From JASFTV01 sp050050615 (GTDB taxonomy: Bacteria > Desulfobacterota > DSM-4660 > Desulfatiglandales > HGW-15), in contig JASFTV010000076.1 of assembly GCA_050050615.1 (NCBI GenBank), positions 1-12,615 on the forward strand: 12,615 bases of DNA. Reading direction: 5' to 3'. Numbering within the stretch: position 1 is the first letter of the stretch; each line of letters opens with the position of its first letter. Shown piece after piece: positions 1-7,305 of the stretch. The notes beneath the pieces were generated by a model. It did no database searches. It was given only the letters and a program-made list of their open reading frames with translations, and was not told where the DNA came from. A program made the translations under genes and the position numbers.

Positions 1-33
1 CATGCCGAGCAATTACAAGATCCCAGCGCGAAA

Positions 34-615
34 ATGAATGATAAATGCGCCAGCGGGCAATTGGGCCGGGAACTGGAGGAGATCGTCAGTGCTCTTACCG
101 CTGCAATCAAAGACGTCATATCTAAGGTTGAAGGGGAGCTGCCGGAGTCTGTTAAGCGGTATTCCTTTTTGAATTTGCTCCTCCGCCCATTCAAGACAGC
201 CGGTAGCCTCCTATCCAGCTTATCTTCCCTCATAATCAAGCTATTGATCCTGTTACTTATCATTGCGATCGGCCCTTTTGCTTATTTGTTTCTGACCATG
301 GAAAAGGAGGGACCCCTTCAGAAGGAGATTCGTCAAAGTGAGGCCTTTATCCAATCTCAAAGAGAAGCCCTCTCATCTTTGGATGCTGAAAGGGAGCAAG
401 TCGCCGGAAAAATAGAAGCCCTGAGAAAGGATGACCTGACCAGGCAGGAAAAGATAGAGATTATGGAATTAAACGTGAAGGTTCACGGTTTGGATACGAA
501 GCGCCATGCGATCGAGGTCGAATTAGCCACCCATGAAAATAAAATAAGAGAGAACCGAAAAAGGATCGAAGAGGTAAGGAAAAAGCCCTTTCTTAAAAGA
601 CTTCTGCGGCGGTAA
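34..615 (+). CDS. Hypothetical membrane-anchored coiled-coil protein (possibly 5'-truncated)
   Basis: I do not recognise this gene. From the ATG at 34 it encodes 193 residues: a mostly soluble N-terminal part (1-60), one strong hydrophobic segment at about residues 66-88 (rich in Leu/Ile and ending in Pro-Phe-Ala-Tyr), then a long charged helical stretch at about 92-183 with heptad-like spacing that looks like a coiled coil, and a basic tail (KKPFLKRLLRR). This suggests a single-pass inner-membrane protein with a long cytoplasmic or periplasmic coiled coil. No catalytic motif is visible. There is no convincing Shine-Dalgarno sequence before 34, and the reading frame stays open to base 1 (reading HAEQLQDPSAK upstream), so the true start may lie outside the window. 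It converges on the PP-loop gene 50 bp downstream. Codon content and the clear TM-plus-coil layout support a real gene. Confidence 0.75.
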   Translation: MNDKCASGQLGRELEEIVSALTAAIKDVISKVEGELPESVKRYSFLNLLLRPFKTAGSLLSSLSSLIIKLLILLLIIAIGPFAYLFLTMEKEGPLQKEIRQSEAFIQSQREALSSLDAEREQVAGKIEALRKDDLTRQEKIEIMELNVKVHGLDTKRHAIEVELATHENKIRENRKRIEEVRKKPFLKRLLRR

Positions 616-651
616 CCCCTTCTCGAGAAACTTCTGAATCGGGAACCGCCG
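607..651. terminator. Inverted repeat between convergent genes, possible bidirectional terminator
   Basis: CGGCGGT (607-613) pairs with ACCGCCG (645-651), enclosing a second palindrome TTCTCGAGAA (620-629). It spans the stop of the first gene and the short gap before the convergent PP-loop gene. There is no strong T-run on either side, so intrinsic termination is only a guess from position and pairing. Confidence 0.35.
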
Positions 652-665
652 GGTCAGCATTTGGC

Positions 666-1637
666 TTAAATCATGTAGACTCTGAACCCTTTCTTGTCAT
701 GGGGACTCGCCATTAGATGCTTTTCTAAACCTTGCCGTAACAACCTGACTTCAGTGGGTTCATCATCCTTTGCATCACTGTATGAGACCGTTATAGAGGT
801 TGCCAATTCTTCAGTTTGAGGTGAAAAATCACCCACAAGCAGAGCTACCGGGCCTGGAACCGACACGATCTTCAGTATGAGGTCCGTGTCCCTAGACAAA
901 CTGAGAATGGCCTCATTTTCCCTCTTGTTTCTCCCAACGACCAGTTTTGTATGAGGGCCTATCCGGAAATGGCGACCCAATTTGAGAAGTTCAATCTCGC
1001 GCAACTCAGGATCTGATTGCAAAGAGAGTAAGTCCTTCAGGCGTCTTGAGAATAACTGATCTGTGAGTAGACACCCGCCAGCTGGAGAGGGATATTCGAT
1101 GATATTAAACTTTTTGGCAAGCTCCATCTGGGGCTTGCGTGAGCGGCCGGAAAATCCCATGAGTTCATCCCTTCGAATCCATCCCTCTTCCTCGGGGACG
1201 GTCATGGGGAGTTGCTTGGCGGAAAGCGGCCGAAGGATGAGGCCTTGATAACCGCTCTGGGCAGCCACGATGAATAAGGCCTTTTTGTTTTGTGACATGG
1301 GTCTTTGACCCAGAACCTCACCGGTGATGATAAAGCTTGCCCCTTCTTCCTGAAGCATGTCGCCCGCTTTGCGGAGCATCAAGGCATGGCAATCTATACA
1401 AGGGTTCATGTTTACGCCGTAACCATGTTTTGGGTTCTTAACTACCTCCAGATGGGGCTTCGTAAGATCAATGGTTTCTAAGGGCAGGTCTATTGTTGCA
1501 GCGGATTTTCTGGCCTTTGCTGATGAAAAGAAGGGGGTTTCGAAAAAAAGGCCCAGAACGTCGATATCCTGGGCCATGATGAGTTTTGCGGCGAGCATGC
1601 TGTCCAGCCCGCCGGAAAAAACGGCTAAAGCCTTCAT
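666..1637 (-). CDS. PP-loop ATP pyrophosphatase, tRNA thiouridine synthase-like (MnmA/ThiI-related)
   Basis: A 323-residue protein of the N-type ATP pyrophosphatase superfamily. The PP-loop SGGLDS sits at residues 8-13, directly after the first beta strand, as in MnmA and ThiI, which adenylate a tRNA uridine before sulfur transfer. A CxxC pair (Cys80, Cys83 in NPCIDCH), a GEVLGQRPMSQ motif at 106-116 and a further cysteine in PAGGCLLTD (Cys189) are visible; these are candidate sulfur-carrying or metal-binding residues. The C-terminal third (about 215-323) is a separate domain with the feel of the NFACT-R-type RNA-binding extensions found on such proteins. Annotations of this family vary between 'tRNA thiouridylase' and 'methyltransferase'; I would not name it mnmA, because it lacks the canonical MnmA length and domain order. 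Its ATG follows the TAG of the J-protein gene with no gap, with GCAGGA upstream as ribosome-binding site, so the two are almost certainly cotranscribed and translationally coupled. Confidence 0.88.
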   Translation of the reverse strand: MKALAVFSGGLDSMLAAKLIMAQDIDVLGLFFETPFFSSAKARKSAATIDLPLETIDLTKPHLEVVKNPKHGYGVNMNPCIDCHALMLRKAGDMLQEEGASFIITGEVLGQRPMSQNKKALFIVAAQSGYQGLILRPLSAKQLPMTVPEEEGWIRRDELMGFSGRSRKPQMELAKKFNIIEYPSPAGGCLLTDQLFSRRLKDLLSLQSDPELREIELLKLGRHFRIGPHTKLVVGRNKRENEAILSLSRDTDLILKIVSVPGPVALLVGDFSPQTEELATSITVSYSDAKDDEPTEVRLLRQGLEKHLMASPHDKKGFRVYMI

Positions 1638-2588
1638 CTATAATCCTGCTTCCGCCATATCTTTGAGCAAAGCCTTTTGCTTTTTGCTCAACTTCTTTGG
1701 CACAGCGATGGTGACCTGGACGAAAGCATCGCCCCGACCGCTTTTATTCATGTGTGGCATGCCGTAGCCCTTCAATCTGAATCTGGCATTGCTCTGAGTG
1801 CCGGAAGGAATTTTGAGTCGCAACTTCTTCTTATCAATGGTCGGAACCTCAATCTCCGTCCCGGAAAGGGCGTCTGAAAAATTGATTTCCTGAGTCAGAA
1901 AAAGATCGTCTCCCTCTCTTTTGAAAAAAGGGTGATCAACAATCTTGATCTGTATATAAAGATCACCACTGGGTCCTCCGTATGGACTGGGTTGTCCTTT
2001 ACCCTGCAACCGCAACTTTTTTCCTGTGGATATGCCGGCAGGCACCTTGACAGAGACCGTTTCTTGCCCACCATCGACCTGGTAGGATATGACTTTGTTT
2101 GTAGTAGTGACGGCCTCCTCCAGTGTCAGGGACAGCTCGTAGACGAGATCTTGGCCCTTCGCAGCCTGCGAACGTGTGTGGAACCCATCAAAAGAGGATT
2201 CAAACGGTGACCTTGAGCCGCGGCCCCTGAAATGGGTCTGCCCCATGTCTCCGAAGATCTGGCTGAAGATATTTTGTGCCCGGCCTCCCCCACCGAAGCC
2301 AAATTCACTGAAAATACTCCCAAAATCAAAATCGCGGAAGATGTCCTCCTGGGAAAACCGCCTCCCAAAACCTTCCGCACCGAACATATCATATTGCTTT
2401 CTCTTTTCTGCGTCGCTCAGAACAGCATAGGCCTCACTGATATTCTTGAATTTCGCCTCAGCCGCCTTGTCCCCCTTGTTCCTATCGGGATGATATTGGA
2501 GGGCCAGTTTGCGATAAGCCTTTTTGATCTCTTCCCGAGAGGCTGTTTTGGAAACTCCGAGAATTTTGTAATAGTCCTTTCCTGACAT
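1638..2588 (-). CDS. cbpA: Class-B J-domain co-chaperone (CbpA-type DnaJ homologue)
   Basis: A 316-residue Hsp40. The J domain covers residues 1-70 with the invariant HPD motif at 33-35 (QYHPDRN), which stimulates DnaK ATPase activity. A Gly/Phe-rich linker runs from about 75 to 143 (FGFGGGGRAQN and similar). The cysteine-rich zinc-finger repeats (CxxCxGxG) of true DnaJ are absent, and the protein goes straight into the two C-terminal beta-sandwich domains (about 146-290) and a short C-terminal dimerisation helix. That makes it type II/CbpA-like, with usual length. It is the first gene of the minus-strand pair with the PP-loop gene. The ATG at 2588 is preceded only by a weak Shine-Dalgarno (AAAGG close to the start), but the J domain begins at once (SGKDYYKILGV), fixing the start. 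A good sigma70-like promoter lies about 50 bp upstream; no CIRCE element is visible. The symbol is given by domain architecture and is not proof of orthology. Confidence 0.93.
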   Translation of the reverse strand: MSGKDYYKILGVSKTASREEIKKAYRKLALQYHPDRNKGDKAAEAKFKNISEAYAVLSDAEKRKQYDMFGAEGFGRRFSQEDIFRDFDFGSIFSEFGFGGGGRAQNIFSQIFGDMGQTHFRGRGSRSPFESSFDGFHTRSQAAKGQDLVYELSLTLEEAVTTTNKVISYQVDGGQETVSVKVPAGISTGKKLRLQGKGQPSPYGGPSGDLYIQIKIVDHPFFKREGDDLFLTQEINFSDALSGTEIEVPTIDKKKLRLKIPSGTQSNARFRLKGYGMPHMNKSGRGDAFVQVTIAVPKKLSKKQKALLKDMAEAGL

Positions 2589-2636
2589 GCCTTTATCGCC
2601 TGATGTCCCAAAACCGCAAAATTAATATTAATCAGT

Positions 2637-2664
2637 AATTTAATCACAGCGAGCGGTAAGTCAA
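2637..2664 (-). promoter_or_regulatory. Sigma70-like promoter for the J-protein/PP-loop operon
   Basis: On the minus strand TTGACT (2659-2664) is followed after 16 bp by TAAATT (2637-2642), 5/6 and 4/6 matches to the sigma70 boxes, about 50 bp upstream of the J-protein start. Just downstream lies a perfect 12-bp AT-only palindrome, ATTAATATTAAT (2621-2632), around the predicted start site; it could be an operator or simply AT-rich melting DNA. Confidence 0.5.
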
Positions 2665-2978
2665 GAAAGGATATTGGAAGAGAATGGAACTCGCTCCAGT
2701 CTCTCTGAGCCCCGGCAGGGGGAATTGCCAAGCTAAAGAGGGCTGCTTTATGCCTTTCGCTGAGGCAAGCTGACACCCTCACAAAACTCTTTTGGAAAGA
2801 AGGCGGCAGTAGGGTCAACAACGCAGATGCACGACCTAATTCAGATATCATCCGTGAAATTAGAGGATTACGGACAATTCCTGATCGCCAGCAAGATACT
2901 GGATGCAAGTTGAGCCCTGCGAAATCCCGTCTCGGAGGGGATGATGCCTTGATGGTGGATCAGGGCCAAGTTTTATAC
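2665..2978. other. Intergenic stretch with overlapping open frames, possible gene relic
   Basis: About 310 bp with no gene I can support. A plus-strand frame from 2709 to the TAG at 3021-3023 is open for 104 codons, but the only ATG is near its end and there is no ribosome-binding site. A minus-strand frame covering 2589-2908 is also open and continues into the J-protein gene in another frame. Double-stranded openness without starts fits either chance or a decayed gene. No domain is recognised in either translation. Confidence 0.3.
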
Positions 2979-3007
2979 TTGACGCAAAACGGCATTCTGC
3001 GTATATT
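2979..3007 (+). promoter_or_regulatory. Near-consensus sigma70 promoter without an adjacent gene
   Basis: TTGACG (2979-2984) and TATATT (3002-3007) are separated by exactly 17 bp; each box matches the consensus at 5 of 6 positions, and the spacing is ideal. Transcription would start near 3013-3015, more than 750 bp before livK. The first intrinsic terminator downstream is at 3301-3331, so the immediate product would be an RNA of roughly 315 nt with no supported ORF. Confidence 0.55.
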
Positions 3008-3300
3008 AGCAACGCTTAAATAGAGATGGTTTTTCATTGTACCTTCTGGTCGATGATTGCAAGGCGTATTCTTTTTAGGTTTTAGTGATATCAATCCCAC
3101 CTTAGTCAATAGTGATTTTCAAAAGGAAAAAAGGTCGATCGCTTCAAAACAGAGCGCGATGCAGCAAAGCTGAAGTCGTTTTTCCGGTCAAACTAAATGA
3201 GAACCGGCGTTCATGAGATTCTTGAAGCTGCCTTTTTAAGCGCAATTTGTATTGCTCTATCTTTATTTGAAGGATTTCTCGGCTAGCCACTCACCAGGTG

Positions 3301-3331
3301 AGGGTGATCATCAAAGGGCGATCACCTTTTT
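3301..3331 (+). terminator. Intrinsic terminator in the gap upstream of livK
   Basis: GGTGATC (3303-3309) pairs with GATCACC (3320-3326), extended by a G-U and an A-U pair, with a 10-nt loop and followed directly by TTTTT (3327-3331). It is preceded by a small palindrome CTCACCAGGTGAG. This is a plausible rho-independent terminator for a plus-strand transcript starting near 3014, or an attenuator in a long livK leader. Confidence 0.5.
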
Positions 3332-3469
3332 CGAATTCCTATTCCCAGAGCAAGCATCGCCACACGGCTTAAAGGCCCTAGTCATTTCGGCCAATAGAAG
3401 CCATCAGAGAAGAAGCGACTTCGCTTCGCTCGCCACTGGAACAATGGAATCACGGCATATTGTGTTTCT

Positions 3470-3724
3470 ATGGGCTCAGGGCCACAATGCCGTTTTCGCG
3501 GTTTTCTTGATCCCAAGACCCTTGATCCAAACACAGAAGTTATCCGGTTTGATTGGGCGAAGCGGCATGAAAATCGAAACTCCAGAGGAGAGGGAGGAGG
3601 GCATCTCTGGGAGGTTCTGAGGAAACGGGTTGGAGCCTGCAGGAGACAAGAGCCCCTGAGAGTTCCCCTACCTCGTTTGGAGAGGGAGGTCAGGGAACAA
3701 GAATTTAAGGCTTATTCTGCATGA
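3470..3724 (+). pseudogene. Possible coding relic upstream of livK, function not recognised
   Basis: An 84-codon open frame with no ribosome-binding site. Part of its translation (FLDPKTLDPNTEVIRFDWA, from 3503) has the look of the start of PD-(D/E)XK nuclease/putative transposase-family proteins as I remember them, and it then becomes low-complexity and Arg/Glu-rich. It lacks the rest of any such protein. This may be an inactive fragment or coincidence; the 437 bp between the terminator at 3331 and livK otherwise show only short repeats. Confidence 0.22.
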
Positions 3725-3734
3725 TCCCTTAAAT
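3703..3734. repeat. 8-bp inverted repeat just upstream of livK
   Basis: ATTTAAGG (3703-3710) pairs perfectly with CCTTAAAT (3727-3734) across a 16-nt loop, ending about 22 bp before the livK Shine-Dalgarno. The 12-bp word AAATCGAAACTC overlaps its right side (3731-3742) and also occurs 160 bp upstream at 3571-3582. These could be leader structure or regulator-binding sites; nothing identifies the factor. Confidence 0.4.
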
Positions 3735-3755
3735 CGAAACTCTATGGATTCAGAA

Positions 3756-3762
3756 AAGGAGG
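3756..3762 (+). promoter_or_regulatory. Strong ribosome-binding site of livK
   Basis: AAGGAGG, a full match to the anti-Shine-Dalgarno core, lies 7 nt before the ATG at 3770. It fixes the livK start and predicts higher translation than for the permease genes, whose Shine-Dalgarno sequences are weaker, as expected for a periplasmic binding protein needed in excess. Confidence 0.85.
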
Positions 3763-3769
3763 ATAAAAG

Positions 3770-5044
3770 ATGAAGGCCAGATTGTTGGGAATTTTAGTCT
3801 TTTTGTTGGCGGTGACCTTGGTCATTCTGCCTGGCGGCAAGGCGCTCGCAGAGAAACCGATCGTCATAGGTGCTCCGCTTTCCACCGCCTTTCTTTATGG
3901 ATGGGATGCGGAGAGGGCTATGACACTGGCTGTTGAAGAGATCAATGCTCAGGGAGGGGTCAACGTCGGAGGTAAGAAGCGCCCTTTCAAGGTCGAGGTC
4001 ATCGATACCCGAGATCTCGAACCGGGTGTCCCGGTGAGTGAAGCCCTTCTGGTGGTTGAAAAGCTTATTCTGGAGAAGAAAGCGGATTTCATCATGGGCG
4101 GGCCGGTGCGTTCAGAGGCGGCCCTGGCAGCCATGGACCTGTTGTCCAAGTACGAAAAGGTCTCCATTCTGACCACCGGCGTTCTCACTCCGAGATACCA
4201 TGCACGGGTGGCCGCGGAATACGACAAGTTCAAATACTGCTTCCGAATCACTGGCGAGGCCAAGTGGATGGTCGGCGGAGAGATGATCCCTTGCCTCGTG
4301 GATATAGGCAAGAAATACAATCTAAACAGGCTCTTTATCATGATACAGGACGTGGCCCATGCCCGGGCTGGTGGCGGCATCATTGCCAAGGTCATGGCCA
4401 AGAAGGGATGGACCGTCATCGGAGAGCCGGATATCTACCCCACAGGATCCACGGATTTTTCCATGGGGCTTTTGAAGGCCCGAAAAGAAAAAGCCCAGGT
4501 TATTCTCATCTGGATGGACATGCCCGAGACATCGATCCTGCTGAAGCAGTGGTACGATATGAAGATTCCGGCGCTTCCCTTCGGTTCCATCATCGCGGCA
4601 GGCGAGCAGCCCGGTTTCTGGAAGGCTACGGAAGGTAAAGGCGAATATACTCTAGCCAACGTGGTCAACGCAGGAAACGCCCCATCCAATGCTACGCCAT
4701 GGACCATGAAATTCGTGAACGCCTACAAAGAGAAGTATGGCCTAGAACCCGAAGGGTACGGCACTTCCAGCAGCTACATGGCCCCCTATGTGCTCAAAGA
4801 TGCCATTGAAAGAGCGGGGACCCTGAAGTCGGACGCTATGATCACGGCTCTGGAAAATACCGATCTGATGGGCGTCTACGGTCGCATCAAGTTCGATCCC
4901 AAGAGCCATCAAGTTATCCCCAGCCTGGATCCGAATGAGGGCGCTGTGGGAACCGTCTTCCAATGGCAAGCCGGTGAAAGGGTCGTGGTCTTTCCGCCAA
5001 AGATCGCCGTGGGTGAGATCAAGCTGCCCCCCTGGATGCAATAG
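3770..5044 (+). CDS. livK: Periplasmic substrate-binding protein of a branched-chain-type (HAAT) ABC transporter
   Basis: A 424-residue type-I periplasmic binding protein. Residues 1-27 form a classical Sec signal peptide (basic MKAR start, hydrophobic core, cleavage predicted after KALA before EKP). The mature protein opens with the family's first beta strand (KPIVIGAPLS) and the AMTLAVEEINAQGG helix typical of LivJ/LivK-like receptors, and has the central GWTVIGEPDIYPTGSTDF segment of the second lobe. It would bind a small amino acid or carboxylate and deliver it to LivH/LivM. Substrate specificity cannot be read from the sequence; the neighbouring CoA ligase makes an organic acid plausible. 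It is separated from livH by 376 bp, with a strong hairpin right behind the stop codon. The symbol denotes family role and position, not proven leucine binding. Confidence 0.9.
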   Translation: MKARLLGILVFLLAVTLVILPGGKALAEKPIVIGAPLSTAFLYGWDAERAMTLAVEEINAQGGVNVGGKKRPFKVEVIDTRDLEPGVPVSEALLVVEKLILEKKADFIMGGPVRSEAALAAMDLLSKYEKVSILTTGVLTPRYHARVAAEYDKFKYCFRITGEAKWMVGGEMIPCLVDIGKKYNLNRLFIMIQDVAHARAGGGIIAKVMAKKGWTVIGEPDIYPTGSTDFSMGLLKARKEKAQVILIWMDMPETSILLKQWYDMKIPALPFGSIIAAGEQPGFWKATEGKGEYTLANVVNAGNAPSNATPWTMKFVNAYKEKYGLEPEGYGTSSSYMAPYVLKDAIERAGTLKSDAMITALENTDLMGVYGRIKFDPKSHQVIPSLDPNEGAVGTVFQWQAGERVVVFPPKIAVGEIKLPPWMQ

Positions 5045-5054
5045 CTATGTGCTG

Positions 5055-5094
5055 ACCGCCCGGCTCGCGCCGCACCAAGGCCGAGCTGGGCGGT
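5055..5094 (+). terminator. Strong hairpin directly after the livK stop codon
   Basis: ACCGCCCGGCTCG (5055-5067) pairs with CGAGCTGGGCGGT (5082-5094): 13 pairs with a single G-U wobble and a 14-nt loop, beginning 10 nt after the stop codon. There is no T-run, so it is not a classical intrinsic terminator. In binding-protein operons such hairpins commonly protect the upstream message from 3' exonucleases and raise binding-protein levels over permease levels; that role is inferred here. Confidence 0.55.
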
Positions 5095-5165
5095 TGGGCC
5101 GGGCTCTAACCAAACCTCGTATGGGCGTGGCCCAAAGCTGGATCCTCTGAGACTGCCTCGTCATC

Positions 5166-5306
5166 TCATTTCGAGTCCCGCTCTGGGGGAGGGGGAGGCA
5201 TGTCCCGAACAAAGTGAGGGAACGGTTCAGATCCTTCATCCCGCCCGGGATTCAGAATGACACTTCGTGTCAGATTTCTCCCCCACCTTTGGCGGGGTCG
5301 AAATGA
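5166..5306. repeat. REP-like composite palindrome in the livK-livH gap
   Basis: TCATTTCGA (5166-5174) and TCGAAATGA (5298-5306) form terminal inverted repeats around several small hairpins: ATCCCG/CGGGAT (5238-5251), TGACAC/GTGTCA (5258-5272) and CCCC/GGGG (5281-5297). The right end word TCGAAATGACA recurs at 9198-9208 after livF. This resembles the dispersed non-coding palindromic elements common in environmental proteobacterial genomes. No ORF is supported in the 376-bp gap. Confidence 0.55.
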
Positions 5307-5420
5307 CAGATGAGACCGACAGAGAGGTTGTGACACAGCCTTTATGGGCGCGGATTCCTGACTAAAGCGTGAAAGAATGCTGAGCGGCTCTCAATGTAAG
5401 AACCTGGAGTTCTGAGCTCA

Positions 5421-6287
5421 ATGGATATACTGATCTACGGTACAATCAACAGCGTTTCCTTGGCCTTGATGGCGCTGGGCTTTGCTCTGGTTTATGGGAT
5501 CAGTCGTGTTCCCAATTTTGCGCACGGCGCCCTCTATGTGGTGTGCGGTTTCATCACCTGGAGTTTCCTGAAAGGGTTGGGCCTGAATTACCTGTTGAGC
5601 ATCCTCCTGGCTGGAATCATCACAGGGCTGATCGGTGCGCTGATCTACCAGTTTGTGCTCATCCGTGTTCGTGGGATGGCCATATCGGAGATCATCGCCT
5701 CCTACGCCATGGGTCTCGCTATCCTGGAAGGATTTCGCTGGGGGGGGTTCAAAGGGACGACTTACACGCTACCCGCGTTCGTTGAAGGAACCATATTTAT
5801 CGCCGACATCCCTGTAGATCTCCATCGTGTGCTCGTGGTCGGGATAGGGGCTGCGGTCGTCGCCTTTCTGTGGCTTTTCACGCATCATACCCGAATTGGT
5901 CTTGCCCTTCGAGGCATGGCCCAGGATGAGCGGGCCGCGCTGATGCTTGGGATCGATTCGGATTTCATGGCTGTGGTGGCCATGGCCTCCGGCTCCATGC
6001 TAGCGGGGCTCTCTGCGATTTTGTTATTGCCGCTGGGAAACATTGTTGTGGAGGCGGGATATAATGTTTTGATCCTGGCCATTGCCGTTTGCATTGTGGG
6101 GGGGCTGGGAAGCTGGACGGGGGCAGTGCTGGCCGCCTTTCTTATCGGCTTTGCCCAAATCCTGACCATCGTCTACTGGGGGGCGCATTACCAGATGGTG
6201 GTGGCCTTGTTGGCCATTATCTTTACCCTCATCCTGAGGCCTTCCGGGCTCTTTGGCCGGCAGAAAGAATTGGAAGAAAGGGTGTAG
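5421..6287 (+). CDS. livH: Branched-chain-type ABC transporter permease, LivH family
   Basis: A 288-residue integral membrane protein with about eight hydrophobic segments. The N-terminus carries the family hallmark after the first helix (RVPNFAHGALY, residues 29-39, matching the INFAHG-type motif of LivH). The cytoplasmic coupling loop THHTRIGLALRGMAQDERAA (residues 154-173), with the following LMLGID, is the EAA-like segment that contacts the ATPase. It ends with the typical RPSGLFGR signature near residue 272. Length is normal for LivH (about 290-300). The start at 5421 has only a weak GGAG 12 nt upstream. Its 3' end lies 46 bp before the chosen livM start. It should pair with LivM to form the transmembrane channel. 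Confidence 0.92.
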   Translation: MDILIYGTINSVSLALMALGFALVYGISRVPNFAHGALYVVCGFITWSFLKGLGLNYLLSILLAGIITGLIGALIYQFVLIRVRGMAISEIIASYAMGLAILEGFRWGGFKGTTYTLPAFVEGTIFIADIPVDLHRVLVVGIGAAVVAFLWLFTHHTRIGLALRGMAQDERAALMLGIDSDFMAVVAMASGSMLAGLSAILLLPLGNIVVEAGYNVLILAIAVCIVGGLGSWTGAVLAAFLIGFAQILTIVYWGAHYQMVVALLAIIFTLILRPSGLFGRQKELEERV

Positions 6288-6333
6288 CAGGTTGCATACT
6301 GAGGAGCGTCGCAGAGAAAGACTGGATCGAGGT

Positions 6334-7305
6334 ATGAAGGTCCGTACAGCCGGGATCTATGCCCTGATGTCCTGGCGGGAGTTGTCCTATCTGACCATGC
6401 CCAGAATGGTGCTCATCGTGGGTATGCTCGTTCTGCCGTTTCTTATGCCCAGCATGTACTGGCAGCGGGTCATCTCCATCGTCTGCATCTATGCCTTGCT
6501 GGCCCTGAGTTTTGACTTTCTTGCTCATTACGTGGGGCTTGTATCCCTCGGAGGCGCCTTTTTCATCGGCACAGGCGGGTACCTGGCCGCTATTCTGAAC
6601 ACATCGTTCGGAATTCCGCCTCTTTTGACCATTCCCATAACTGCCGTACTCGGTGCGGTTATCTGCACGGTGCTTTTGCTGCCGTGCCTTCCTTTGCGGG
6701 GGGTCTATTTCGCGATCGTTACGCTCATGTACCCCCTTGTGTTGGCCAGGATTATTGAGGCCCTCAACATCCTGGGCGGCACGGACGGCATCGTGGGAGT
6801 AGATAGTTTTCTGAACCGCTGGGTCGAGCAGTATTTTGTCATCGTCATGGTGCTTTTGTTTCTTTTCGGCATGAGACGGCTGGTGAACATGGATGTAGGC
6901 CTGGTCTTCCGTGCGGTGAAGGACAATGATCAGGCCGTGAGAGCCTCAGGCATAAGCATTACCTTATACAAGGCGGTGGCCGTATTTATCGCATCAACGA
7001 TGGGCTGTTTGGGCGGCGCCTGTCTGGCACACATCTATATGTGGTCCGGTATCTCCCAGTTCGCTCTGGACTTTTCCATTCTTCCCATTGCAGCCACCGT
7101 GATCGGCGGTGGCGGTACCCTGGTGGGCCCGGTTTTAGGCTGTTTTATCCTCGTGCCCATATCCGAATTGCTCCGAGCCTTTGGAACCCTGCGGATCGTT
7201 TTCTACGCCCTGATCCTCGTAGCGTTTATTGTCTTTCGGAGTGAAGGCATTATGGTCTACGGCCAGCGAAAATATCACCAGTTTGAAAGGTGGGTCAAGG
7301 TATGA
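6334..7305 (+). CDS. livM: Branched-chain-type ABC transporter permease, LivM family
   Basis: From the ATG at 6334 it encodes 323 residues, normal for LivM. After a short cytoplasmic N-terminus come multiple hydrophobic helices with the family motif HYVGLVSLGGAFFIGTGGY (about 66-84), the coupling-loop segment VFRAVKDNDQAVRASGI (about 189-205) and the GGGGTLVGPVLG motif (about 260-271). The frame is also open upstream to a TTG at 6253, overlapping livH, but that extension is hydrophilic and basic (RKNWKKGCSR) with no family match, so I prefer the first ATG even though the Shine-Dalgarno is poor (GAGG only one base before the codon). The stop TGA is part of an ATGA shared with livG (7302-7305), so the two are translationally coupled. 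Confidence 0.9.
   Translation: MKVRTAGIYALMSWRELSYLTMPRMVLIVGMLVLPFLMPSMYWQRVISIVCIYALLALSFDFLAHYVGLVSLGGAFFIGTGGYLAAILNTSFGIPPLLTIPITAVLGAVICTVLLLPCLPLRGVYFAIVTLMYPLVLARIIEALNILGGTDGIVGVDSFLNRWVEQYFVIVMVLLFLFGMRRLVNMDVGLVFRAVKDNDQAVRASGISITLYKAVAVFIASTMGCLGGACLAHIYMWSGISQFALDFSILPIAATVIGGGGTLVGPVLGCFILVPISELLRAFGTLRIVFYALILVAFIVFRSEGIMVYGQRKYHQFERWVKV

Noticed and set aside
2417..2908. 163-codon minus-strand frame overlapping the J-protein gene
   Set aside because: Its 3' part is the J-protein gene in the wrong frame; the 5' part has no ribosome-binding site or recognised domain. The open stretch is only noted as a possible relic.
2665..3331. tmRNA, RNase P RNA or 6S RNA in the gap
   Set aside because: I looked for the tRNA-like ends of tmRNA and the conserved core blocks of RNase P RNA on both strands and did not see them; a 6S-like fold cannot be judged by eye.
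3252..3620. 122-codon plus-strand open frame before livK
   Set aside because: Starts at a TTG without a ribosome-binding site, runs through the intrinsic terminator at 3301-3331 and gives no recognisable protein.
4264..4638. 124-codon frame inside livK
   Set aside because: It is an out-of-frame shadow of livK, whose signal peptide, fold motifs and ribosome-binding site are clear.
6253..6333. Upstream TTG start for livM overlapping livH
   Set aside because: The extra 27 residues are hydrophilic and unlike LivM N-termini; the ATG at 6334 is the better start.
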